Source of the DNA: Cordia subcordata
Taxonomy: Eukaryota > Streptophyta > Magnoliopsida > Boraginales > Cordiaceae
Reading direction: 5' to 3'
Assembly: GCA_028554755.1 (NCBI GenBank)
Contig: JAPTOF010000028.1
Location: forward strand, 602,501-666,500
DNA: 64,000 nucleotides
Part shown: piece after piece, positions 1 to 10,600 of the stretch
Layout: each line of letters begins with the position of its first letter
Numbering within the stretch: the stretch's first letter is position 1
Made by a program: the position numbers and the translations under genes
Notes under the pieces: model-generated
What the model was told of the DNA's origin: nothing
What the model saw: only the letters and a program-made list of their open reading frames with translations
Database searches by the model: none

Positions 1-2
1 GC

Positions 3-539
3 ACTCAAGCTGCAATTAGGAATAGAACTAAGAAGGGGACTACTTTCACCGACCCTGTTTTTGGCACCACAGCAGAAAACCTTGATGACATAGTTGGTGG
101 GGTAGATATCAACCTTGAAGAAGATGAAGGGCCAGAAATTGAGGGAAATCCTAACATAGGCATACCAGGAACCATACCCATGGTTGTTAGTTCCTCTGAA
201 GATAATGAGGAAGCTACTCTTAGGCAAGTGATGAGAGAATCCAGGGAGCAAGCGCATATTGATGAGCAACGTCAACGAGAGGTTCTTCGCGGTGCAGGTT
301 CCAGCTTAATGGGTGGTACTACTTTTGGCTCGATGGATCAACAGGAAGACCCTTCTTTGATGGCTCAGATTTTGTCTCAGTTGCAAGCGTTAAACACTGG
401 TATGGGCGAAATGAGGGCCACCATGACAAGCCAATGGGACGAGCTCACTATTTGGAGATTACTCATTGACTCAGTAGTGGCCTCTATGAGATCCGATATG
501 AGAAACTACTTCAAGGATCATCATGATCGCGCACCCTGA
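3..539 (+). CDS. C-terminal part of a SIRE-like retroelement accessory (ORF3) protein, cut by window edge
   Basis: The frame is open from base 3 to a TGA at 537-539, about 178 residues, with the true start outside the window. The protein is hydrophilic, with an acidic stretch around residues 30-75, a Gln/Glu/Arg-rich helical segment near residues 70-95 and a Met-rich segment at the end that looks coiled-coil-like. It has no pol motif. It lies directly upstream of a polypurine tract and a 1.3-kb LTR on the same strand, which is where SIRE/Maximus copia elements carry their extra, so-called envelope-like ORF. The assignment rests on position, not on recognised similarity. A transduced host fragment is an alternative. 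Confidence 0.45.
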   Translation, partial: TQAAIRNRTKKGTTFTDPVFGTTAENLDDIVGGVDINLEEDEGPEIEGNPNIGIPGTIPMVVSSSEDNEEATLRQVMRESREQAHIDEQRQREVLRGAGSSLMGGTTFGSMDQQEDPSLMAQILSQLQALNTGMGEMRATMTSQWDELTIWRLLIDSVVASMRSDMRNYFKDHHDRAP

Positions 540-944
540 TTTTCCTCTTTCCACTTAAAAACAATTTTTAGTTGATCTTTACGCTCTCAACTTTGATTAC
601 AAAATTAACTCTTTTATACATTTCTTTTCCTGCCTTTATATTGATTTTGATGGTGCCAAAGGGGGAGAATTAAGTTATGATGTGGTATTTATGCATTTTT
701 TGATGATATATGGTTATCTATGATATATGGATGATGAAGTTATGATGTGGTATTGGTATTTATGCTTTGATGATATATGGTTATCTATTCACATTAGTTT
801 AAATGGTATTTGTTCTTGCAAAAGAGTTTAAATTTGATAATCAAAACATTTTCTCAAAAGGCACTTTTAAAGAAATGCATATATTAAGGGGGGGTATTTT
901 TATCTCAAATCTTAAAAATTTGTCATCATCAAAAAGGGGGAGAT
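540..944 (+). other. 3' non-coding internal region and polypurine tract of the SIRE-like element
   Basis: This is AT-rich sequence without a coding frame. It holds a direct repeat (674-720 resembles 738-787, sharing GTTATGATGTGGTATT and TGATGATATATGGTTATCT). Two purine tracts occur: AAAGGGGGAGAA near 658-669 and AAAAAGGGGGAGA at 931-943. The second directly precedes the LTR, so it is the likely plus-strand primer. Confidence 0.6.
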
Positions 945-2260
945 TGTTAGCTAAATATTCATTATTGATTTTGATGATGAAAATATATATATGCATTATT
1001 TAACTAAATAGCTTCTTGTGAAATGAGATGTCATCAATATGAAGCTTGGAAAGATATGAAGATGTGCAAAAGGGTTATTTGAAGAAGAGAAAAGATGAGA
1101 AGGCATAAGGAGGAGAAGAGAAGACATAAGGGGTACCGGATTTGTTTTTCTTCTTGCTCTTTTTGTGAAATGCCTATATATTGTGTGGACTTGGCTCAAA
1201 ATATTTTTCTTTGTCATTGAAAAATTTTCAAGTCTTACACTTTTGAAAATACCATATGCACAAATGTATTTGAATACACACATTGAGATAAAATGAGTTT
1301 TTGGGGTGTTTCAATTCACAACATGTGTTTACATATTTATTCAAAATGACTTGGAGTTGTGAAAATGCACTTATATTATTTTTCTGCAAAAATCTGGCTT
1401 TACTTCACATTCTGAAGTGGCCGGACCCCCCAGACGATCGACCAGCTGACCTGGGTGGTCGCCCGGCCTAATCAGAGAGGTGAAGGGAAAAGCCGGACCC
1501 CCTAGCCGGTCGACCGGCTAAGGCGTCCGGCCTAGTCAGAGAAGGAGAAAGGCAAGCCGGACGACCAAGCCGGTCGACCGGCTAAACGGGGGCTGTAATA
1601 AATGCACTAGCCGTTTATTACCGTTCTGGCCGAAAATCTTCATCCTTCTTCTCCTACCAAATCCCTAACCCCCAAATCTCTTTAAATACTCATTCAAATA
1701 CACTTTCTAAACATAAATTGAAGTGTGCAAAAGTGTTTATCATAATTCAATCCATCTTTGAGCTATTCTTGCAATATATTTGAGCTTTCAAGAGCTTGTT
1801 CTTTCTCTTCTTGAGGAAGATTTCAGATTCAATCTCTTTTCAATCTTGAGTATATACACACTTTGAGAGCTTTAATCATTGTGAGATATATCCATTTAAG
1901 CTTGTAAAGTGTGAGGAAATCCTATAGAGAGAATCTCTTGGGTTCTTTGAAGTAAGATTTCAAAGAGGTTGTAAAGAACTTAGTTTGTGCTTCACCAAGT
2001 TTTGAAGAAGCATTTTAGTGGAGATCTTTGAAGTCCTAAGGGGAGATTCCTTGGGCGGTGGACGTAGGCTTGGGCGAACCACCTTAAAATCGTTTGTCCC
2101 TCTTCTCCTTGCATCTCTATTTTTATTATTCTTATCTTGCTTATCTTGTGTTTGATATATTGCTTGTTAGAAGTTGTAAATTTTCTGAAAATTTTAAAAA
2201 ATAAAAATTAGTATTAATATCTTAATTCACCCCCCCTCTTAAGATATTTGCACCCACACA
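945..2260 (+). repeat. SIRE/Maximus-type copia 3' LTR, about 1.3 kb
   Basis: It starts TGTTAG straight after the polypurine tract and runs to about CACCCACACA. It shows hallmarks of large SIRE-type LTRs: a GC-rich patch, a late segment with CCTAAGGGGAGATTCC and GGGCGGTGGACGTAGGC (2037-2070), and a pyrimidine run CACCCCCCCTCTTAAG at 2229-2243. The right boundary is estimated, because the next sequence is gag of a different copia element and not a primer binding site. Confidence 0.7.
1420..1590 (+). repeat. GC-rich tandem patch with palindromic GGTCGACC cores in the LTR
   Basis: Three diverged units of about 60-75 bp each contain CCGGAC, then a palindrome, then CGGCC or CGGG. The palindrome TAGCCGGTCGACCGGCTA is perfect at 1503-1520, and AGCCGGTCGACCGGCT is perfect at 1568-1583. 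The first unit, near 1433-1450, is degenerate. The base composition differs sharply from the AT-rich LTR around it. Confidence 0.8.
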
Positions 2261-2261
2261 A

Positions 2262-3232
2262 TTATTTATCATCGATCCTAGATGCCGAAATACATCTCAA
2301 TGCCAAGGACTTTGAAGAAACAATTAAAGAAGGAAATAACGTGTCCTTACAGGATCGTCCTAAAGCGTCAATATTCCTTCGTCATTATCTCCATGAAGGG
2401 CTTAAAGCTGAGTATTCTACAGCAAAGAATGCACAAATCCTTCAACAAAATTTGAAGGAAAGTTTTGATCATCATAAAATAGTGATCCTTTCTAAAGCTC
2501 ACTACGAGGAGATTCACTTGCGATTGCAGGATTTTAGAACTGTAAGCGAGTATAACTCCACTATATTTAGAATTACTTTACAATTGAAATTATGTAGAGA
2601 AAAGATCATTAATAAAGACATGTTATAGAAGACATTCTTTACTTTCCACGCATCTAATATGCTCTTACAACAATAATATAGAGAGCATGGTTTCAAAAAA
2701 TATTCTGAGCTAATCTTATGTCTTCTTGTTGCTAAGCAAAATAATGAGCTCTTGATGAAAAACCATCAAACATGACCAACTGGCTCATAACCATTTCCTA
2801 AAATGAGTGAAATTGCCTGAGGTGAATGCTACATCATCAAATAATTATGGCCATGGATGTGGTCGTGGTCGGGGCCGTGGTTATAGACATGGTAATGGTC
2901 ATAATTTTCACAAGTCAAATAGACCAAATTTCAAAAGACAAAAAAACCACGACAAAAGAAATTATCCACGAAATAAATCTTTCCAATGTACTGAAAATAC
3001 TTGCTCTATATGTGGCATGAAAGGGCATTGGCATCAAACATGTCATACTGCTAAACATCTCGTTAATCTTTTTCAAGCTTCATTGAAAGAAAAGGGAAAA
3101 GGTGTAGAGACAAATCTTGTTGAACAGAATACTCAAATGAACTACACGTACCTGGACTACTCTGACTTCTTTGAAGATGCCACTAAAAATATTGAGCAAT
3201 TGATCGGTGATGCAAATATCCATCTGAATTAA
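2262..3232 (+). pseudogene. copia gag remnant with zinc knuckle
   Basis: The segment at 2262-2628 matches copia gag in pattern (LDAEIHL, FLRHYLHEGLK, IHLRLQDF, QLKLC). A stop at 2626-2628 and lesions up to 2806 break the frame, which resumes at 2807-3232. That second piece carries a Gly/Arg-rich stretch (GRGRGRGYRHGNGH) followed by a CCHC zinc knuckle, CSICGMKGHWHQTC, that binds RNA in gag proteins. No complete gag can be read, so this is a pseudogene. Confidence 0.8.
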
Positions 3233-3384
3233 TCTTTATGTAAAAGTAGAATGTTTCTATTATGTCAGATTGTCTGTCATTTTAATGTTTAATTTTAGCT
3301 TAAATGTAATATCTATCTTTTATAAAATGAATGTCATATTTTTGTTAATATTTTCTATCTTCTTTATTATTATTGTGAAGAAAT

Positions 3385-6300
3385 ATGGATTTGCATTATA
3401 TCAATGATGGAGAAATATGTTTGGCTAATAGCACTACAACACATACTATTCTCAAGAATAAGAAGTATTTCTCCCTGCTGAAATTAGCTGATGCAAATGT
3501 CAATACAATAATTGGTTCTGCAAAATTAATTGAAGGGTCTAGTAGAGCTTGTGTTTTGTTTCTTGAAGGAACAAAGATGATAATAAACGATGCTTTGTAC
3601 TCAAGTAGTTCACAAAGGTCTACTCAGTTTTAAAGTTATAAGAGAAAATGGTTATCATATTATAACCATGAAGGAAGGCAATAAAGAATATTTCTATATC
3701 ACATTGCTTATATCTTGCAAAAAGCATATATTAGAAAAATTGTCAGCATTATCTTCTGGACTATATTGTACTTATATAAATCCTGTGGAATCACATGCTA
3801 TGATTAACCAGAAGATAATTGATCCAAAGAGTTTTACTCTTTGTCATGATCGCCTTGGACATCCAGGCGCAATAATGATAAGACGAATTATTGAAAATTC
3901 ACAAAAGGCACTCATTAAAGAGTCAAAAGGTACTCTCGTCAAATGAATTTCCATGTACTGCTTGTGCCTAAGGGAAATTGATTATAAGACCATCCCCAAC
4001 TAAAATTGATGCTGAAAATCCTGCATTTTTAGAACAAATTCAAGGGGAAATATGTGGGCTTATTTTCCCAGCATGTGAACCATTTTGATATTTTATGATA
4101 TTAATAGATGCCTCCACATATTGGTCACATGTCTCCTTATTATCTACTCGAAATATGGCATTTGCAAGACTTCTTGCACAAATAATCAGCCGACGTGCAC
4201 AATTTTTGGATTATACAATTAAGAAAATTTGTCTTGATAATGCAGGAGAATTTACATCCCAATCTTTTAATGATTATTGTACATCAATAGGGATTATAGT
4301 TGCATTCTATGACTTATACACATACTCAAAATGGTTTAGTAGAATCTTTTATTAAACGTCTACAGCTAATTACTAGACTACTACTTATGAGAACTAAGTT
4401 GCCCAGTTCTGCTTAGGGACATGTCATATTGCATGCTGCAGCACTGGTTCGGATAAGACCAACTGCTTATCATATATATTCCCTTTTGTAATTGGTTTTT
4501 GGTCAAGAACCAAATATATCCCATTTAAAAATATTTAGTTGTGCAATATATGTTCCAATTGCCCCACCACAGCGTACAAAAATGGGACCACAAAAAAGAT
4601 TGAGAATATATGTTGGTTTTGAATCTCCATCAATCATTAAATATCTTGAACCCTTAACTAGATATCTTTTTACAACACATTTTGCTTATTGCCAGTTTGA
4701 CGAAATAGTATTCCCAACATTAGGGAGAGGAAAACAAAAGCTGGAAAAGAAAGAAATTACATGGAATGTATCATCGATGGCTCATTTTGATCCTCGCACA
4801 AATCTATCTGAACAAGAAGTTCAAAACATTATTCATCTACAAAGGATTACTCATCAATTGCCAGATGCATTCACTAATACAAAGAGAGTGACTAAGTCAC
4901 ACGTTCTAGCTCGAAATGCCCCTGCTAGAATTGATATTTCAAAAGAGGAATCTAATACTTTAGCAAATGAGTCTACGGCACATCAAAAACGTGGTAGACC
5001 AATTTACTCCAAAGATAAAAATCCTCAAAAAGGAGGGAGTTGAATAAGTAAGTTGGCAATTTCAAGGTTCTTAATAATTCTGTAGATGTCACAAAAATTG
5101 CTGGAAAGGCAACACCAGTAGAGAATCAGGTACCTGAGTATGAGAAAAATAGCGACAATATTGAAAATGAAGAGATTTCAATTAATTATATTTCTACAGG
5201 AAAAAGATGGAACCAAAATAAAATTGTTGTTGATAAAAAATTTTCATATGCAGTAGCATCTAAATTGATGATAGAAAATAAGGATTATGAACCAAAGTCC
5301 GTTCAAGAATGTCGATATAGAAATGACTGGCCTAAATAGAAAGACGTAATACAGGCTAAATTAAATTCTCTTGCAAAGCGTAAAGTTTTTGGACCTATAG
5401 TCCAAACACCTGAAAATGTAAGGCTTGTAGGCTACAAGTGGGTATTCGTGCGGAAACAGAATGAAAACAATAAAGTTGTGAGATATAGAGCACGACTTGT
5501 AGCACAAGGCTTTTCACAAAGGCCTAGAATTGATTATAAGAAGACATATTCTCCTGTGATGGACGCAATTACATTCAGGTATTTAATCAGCCTCGCAATT
5601 TGTTAAGGATTTTATATGTACCTCATGGATGTAGTAACAATATATTTGTATGGGTCACTTAATAGTGATATTTATATAAAAGTCCTTGAAGGACTAAATA
5701 TGCCTGAAGCATATAGATCAAATCCTCAGGAGATGTACTCCATTAAATTGCAAAGATCCTTGTATGGAATGAAACAATTTGGATGAATGTGGTACAATTG
5801 TCTAAATACATATCTTCTAAAGGCATGATATGTTAATAGTCCCACAAGCACATGTGTTTTTATTAAGAAATCAAAAAAATGGGTTTGTTATTATTGCCGT
5901 ATATGTTGATGATTTAAACATCATAGGGACTGTTGAAGAGCTTAAAGCAGTAGTGGCTTATTTGTGTGAAGAATTTAAGATGAAAGATCTGGGCAAAACT
6001 AAATTTTGTCTCAGTCTGCAGATTGAACATCTGTTAAGTGGAATTTTAGTCCACCAAAAGACTTATATTGAAAAAGTTTTGAAGAGATTTAATATAGACA
6101 AAGCTCATCTATTGAGTACCATAATGGTTGTCCGATCTCTTGATATCAAAAAGTACCCTTTTCGTCCTCGAGAAGATAACGAAAAAATATTTGGCCTTGA
6201 AGTACCGTATCTTAGTGCAATTGGTGCTTTGATGTATCTTGCTAACAATACATGTCTAGATATTGCAAATTCTGTAAATCTATTAGCAAGATTTAGTGCT

Positions 6301-6870
6301 GCACCAACACGAAGACATTAGGTTGGTATTAAACATGTATTTCGTTATCTTCGTGGAACAATTGATATGAGCTTATTGTATTCAAAGCGTACACATCCTG
6401 CATTAATAGGGTATGCAGATGCTGGGTATTTATCTGACCCGCATAAAGGATGATCCTAAACTGGATATCTCTTCACATATGGTGGTACTGCTATTTCTTA
6501 ACACTTAACAAAACAAATTAGTGCTGCCACTTCCTCAAATTATGCTGAAATACTTGCACTACATGAAGCGAGCCGAGAATGTGTATGGTTAAGGTCTTTA
6601 ACTCAACATATTGAAGAAGAATGCAACATTTCAGTTAACAACGGAAGACCTACTATACTATATGAAGATAATACTACATGCATTACTCAAGTTAAAGGAG
6701 GCTACATCAAAAGTGACAGAACTAAACATATCTCACCAAAGTTCTTTTTTACACAGGAACTCCAAAAGAAAGGGGAGATCGATGGTTGTCAAATTCGCTC
6801 AAGTGAAAATTTAATAGACGTGTTTACAAAAGTGTTACCTGTAACAATATTGGAGAAATTGGTACACTAG
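3385..6870 (+). pseudogene. copia pol remnant (protease-integrase-RT-RNase H)
   Basis: Pieces lie in pol order. 3385-3633 is protease-like, with LANSTTTHTIL where the active D-S/T-G should be, so the catalytic Asp is lost. 3840-3900 has LCHDRLGHPG, from the integrase zinc region. 4095-4300 is the integrase core (LIDASTYWSHV, CLDNAGEFTSQ). 4492-4740 is the integrase C-terminal part (VFGQEPNISHLKIF). 5380-5780 is the RT N-terminal half. 5830-6321 has the RT motif VYVDDLNIIG, with the YVDD core kept, and the region up to the chromodomain-less end. 6330-6830 is RNase H (ADAGYLSDPHKG, then a Lys-Thr tail). Stops and frameshifts separate them, so no functional polyprotein can be made. Confidence 0.85.
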
Positions 6871-7108
6871 ATTGGTATGTGACGACTCAGAGATTGCTTT
6901 TGATTACCTTCATGAGGGGGAGTATTATACGCGCTGTACTCTTTTTCCCTTAGCCTAGGTTTTGTCCCACTAGGTTTTCTTGGCAAGGTTTTTAATAAGG
7001 CAGTATAAAGCGTATACCAAGAATATTGTATTTTTTTTAACTAGATTTTTTCCCACTAGGTTTTTCCAAGTAAGAATTGAATGAGGGATATTCTTGCGAT
7101 GAATGTCC

Positions 7109-7117
7109 AAGGGGGAG
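7109..7117 (+). other. Polypurine tract of the copia element
   Basis: AAGGGGGAG lies immediately before the LTR start TGTTGTG, the usual position of the plus-strand primer. Confidence 0.75.
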
Positions 7118-7505
7118 TGTTGTGAAATGGACATTCGCAACTTGCATAAATTACTTTTTCTAATAAGCCAACATTTGATGTCTATAAAGTGCTTAGGAAA
7201 TTGTTATAGCATGCAAAGTTTGAAAATCTTGGAGATTTTTCTTACATATTATGCAACAAGTTGGAGATATTAATATCATCTCATTTAATGCATTGTTTCC
7301 TCATTTTTGCTATAAAAAGGAGTTGGAATGGTAAAAGCTTAAGACGAAGAAGAAGAGAAAAGAAGTAGTAGAGAAAAGAAGAAGTAGAGATAATTAAAAA
7401 AAAAAACAAGAGTGATATTATATTATAATAAAAAAATTTATTATTTAAATTATTTTATACCACATTAAGTTATTTTATAATTTGCTCCCTTAATATTTGC
7501 ACACC
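7118..7505 (+). repeat. 3' LTR of the copia element
   Basis: It begins TGTTGTGAAATGGACATTCG after the polypurine tract. It contains a TATA box and a purine-rich leader (GAAGAAGAAGAGAAAAGAAG near 7345) and ends in AT-rich sequence around 7500. The right end is approximate because there is no second LTR in the window to compare with. It sits directly upstream of gene A. Confidence 0.65.
7311..7317 (+). promoter_or_regulatory. TATA box in the LTR, upstream of gene A
   Basis: TATAAAA, followed by AGGAG, at the expected place in a copia LTR promoter. Transcription from about 30 bp downstream would run through the rest of the LTR into the first exon of gene A, whose ATG is 330 bp further on. Whether gene A uses it is inference. 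Confidence 0.45.
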
Positions 7506-7647
7506 TGTTTTCAAGTAGATACCATATATTCGGGTCAATTACATTGGAGAAGAGAAAAAAGAATAATAACAGAAAACCCCATATTTTTGGTCTCGTTTTT
7601 CTTCTGCAAAGACTGTGTACACCTCGAATCAAACGCAGAGTGCTAAA

Positions 7648-10600
7648 ATGGAAGCATTGCAGAAGCTAGAACAAGTCCAGAGGATGATAGAGCTGATGCA
7701 CTCGGATGCCATCATCGATTTTTCCATCAACAACGACGACACTGTCCACTCCCAGCGTTTCCTTGCAAATTTCATCCTCTTTTTGGTACTCATTTTGCTC
7801 TTTTCGCCAAACCCACTTCTGCAAATGTTAATTCTATGCAATTCAACAAGAATTTGGGAAAAGAAAAAAAAATAAAGAAAAAATATAGATTATTATCGGG
7901 AATGGGTTCTCGCTCTATCTCCATGTATATATACACAATGTTATCAAATGATAAAGCCCCAAGTCGTTAAGCTTTGAATAAAGCCATTGAAATTGGTAAT
8001 ATAGTTTGAATCTGACAGGAAATATGATATATGTATGTGTGTCTATGTTGTGGTATGAATTCTATAGTGACAATCAATGGAGAGGAAATGTATATGGCTT
8101 TAACAGCAACTTGCTGCAGGATGTATGTTGTGGTCGCGGGTTGCGGCCCTTGTTTGCCACAAACTTGTAATGTAGATTTTGAGTAGAGTTCTCTCCGCTA
8201 CTTAATGTGGATAAACATTTTAGTATTTATGGGACCTATTAGCTGAAGAATTTATTGTTTGAAGAGAGTCGTAATTCTGAAGCTATAGGCACAGAGGTAA
8301 TACGAAATACCCTTTGTTATAGCACATCCACAATGCCTCAAGCTCGTTTGCTCTCTTTTTCTTTTTGGGTGTCAGAGTGCTTCATTATGTACTCATGAAG
8401 TTTCTGGGTAATGCTTTATTTACTGGTTGAATCTCAGTGGAGAAAAAAGACAAATAATGCTTGTATATGTTGGGTAGTGATCTATGTTGCTTCATCTGAA
8501 ACTTTGGTTTCTGGTTTACATGGCAGAGGGTCTGCTTTTCTTCGTGTAACACTTCACCTCTGTCATTTGTACTATTTCTCTGTATTGGGAGAAATCTTAA
8601 TTGTTGCATTTGTGTCACTTTTTTGAATGTCCGCATATTTCTTCTGAAAGATGGAACCGTGCGGTGGGCTTGACCTTTCAGCAAAGTGCCAACTGATATC
8701 TGAATGCATACCGAAGGTTAGTATATTGTTGATCAATCTGCTTCCACTCCTATGGCTGCAGAGAGAAAGTCAATGGTCTACTTATGTCTCTTCTTTTACA
8801 GATTTCAGCTCCATTCCTTGAGGATGCTCGTGCTCTACAACAAATTGATGGAAAAGGTATATTGTGGCTTGAATCAAACACAAGTGATTATCTAGAAGCA
8901 GATTCAATTAATTTATATTTCCTTCTTATTGACTTTTGATTGCCTGGCTTTCCGCTTGTGCTTGAGAATTACTTTTTCCTTGTACAATGACACCAAACTT
9001 TGAGATTAGATGATGTAAGGTGGAAACGAAGCTAGTAGCTTCCTTTCATTTGTCCTCGTATCTTAAAATTTTCACGCTAAAGCATTAGATAAAAGAAAGT
9101 GACAGCATGTTGGTTCTTTTCAGAAATTTTTGAAGATGGCTATTTTCACTATTTGTCATTATTTTAGAGAGTGCAGAATTGAAGTGTATTTTTCAACTTC
9201 ACGCATTTACCTTTGTTTGCCAAATTCTTTTAGACTCAGACATTTTTGAAATATTTGCGAGGTAAACTGCAAGGGTGTCCTATTGGTATGTGTTACACTA
9301 ACTTTGACGGAGTGCTGCAACTAGCCTATTCTTCTTTTCCTATCATTTTTAATTTCTTATATTCATTCATCTGCAGACTGCAACTGAATGATATGTGTAA
9401 CTAAACTAAGTTTCTTGCAGGGCATAAAGAAACCATCCAATTTTGCTGTAAGGAAGCTTTTGATTTGGTGCAAATTGATTCTGAACACTTGGCAATGATA
9501 GGGCTGGATGCTATGCAACGAGCAAATTCTACCTTGGAAGATTTTGTGAGCTTGACTTATACTCTGATGCATCTGGCTTGATAGAAATTTAATAATTCTA
9601 TTCCTCCCTGTTTATATGCATTACAGTTATGGAAAATCTAATAGATAGTCCTTAGCATACAGACATAGCTAGCCATTTATTTACTTCCATATTCAACATG
9701 GACTAGTCCTTATTTGTCAGAGCAGTGATGGTAAACACTATGTAACAATTTCTTTCAAGCAGCTATTTACATTTTTTTTTTTCATGATCGTTGGTTTGTT
9801 TGGGCATCTGGTTAAAACAATGTCCAAAATGCATTGCTTGAAAATTGTTCTGTTTGCTGTGTCACACTGCATCTCTATGCAGACCTTCATTTCGCTATTA
9901 TTTCTCAGCGGCTTTTCATGCTGTCAGCTCTACTTTGATTTCTTAGGGACCAGCAGGAATATATATATATATATATATATAAAATTCAAATTTTGGTTTC
10001 CTTGACTCTAGATCAATTGATGTGCTACCACAACCTGATAAACAATAGCAATTGGGTCCATGCAGTCAGTGAATGCTACTTTCCCAAACTGAGTGAACCA
10101 ATAGTGTTATAAATCTGGCTGAATTATGGCCTTTGTGCAATAATCTAACCAAAACTACTGTCCTCCTTTCCTTTTTGATCTGTCCCCAAAAAGGATCCCC
10201 TTCCCGAAAGCGATATGCTTTTGTCCCACATCTGAAAGTTAACCCTTAACCCTTGTCCCATAATTAGAGTTACCACTTTCGTATTGCATGAACCAAGTCA
10301 AACTAGACTTGGACAAAGGAGGAAAGTGGCATTAGGCAGCAGACCACTACCATCGTAAACACGTTAGACTTTTTCACTTTTGAATTGCATAAGGTAAATT
10401 TGGCAATCCAATCAATTTTAATAAAATGTAATTCAAACTTCTGCTGCAATTTGGATTCGCAAATGGTTGCTGAAATTATAGGGAAGCAATTTATGTTTTG
10501 TACAGTTTTGAATCTTCCTATCTGATAATAATAAGTGTGGCAGCCCTTTACACCTAAATATTGTTTTCGTTACCTAATTTCCCTTTTGATAAATTTTTCC

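Larger units (their letters stand above)
2261..7505 (+). mobile_element. Decayed Ty1/copia element (RE/Tork-like), 5' LTR missing
   Basis: The order gag, zinc knuckle, protease-like segment, integrase, reverse transcriptase, RNase H, polypurine tract, 3' LTR identifies a copia element on the plus strand. The coding region is broken by many stops and frameshifts. No 5' LTR or primer binding site is present: gag sequence abuts the end of the SIRE-like LTR at about 2260. The 3' end has the AAGGGGGAG tract at 7109-7117 and an LTR beginning TGTTGTGAAATGG at 7118. Confidence 0.85.

Noticed and set aside
803..1283. Short open frames on both strands at the LTR start
   Set aside because: They overlap the polypurine tract and LTR promoter sequence, lack similarity and look random.
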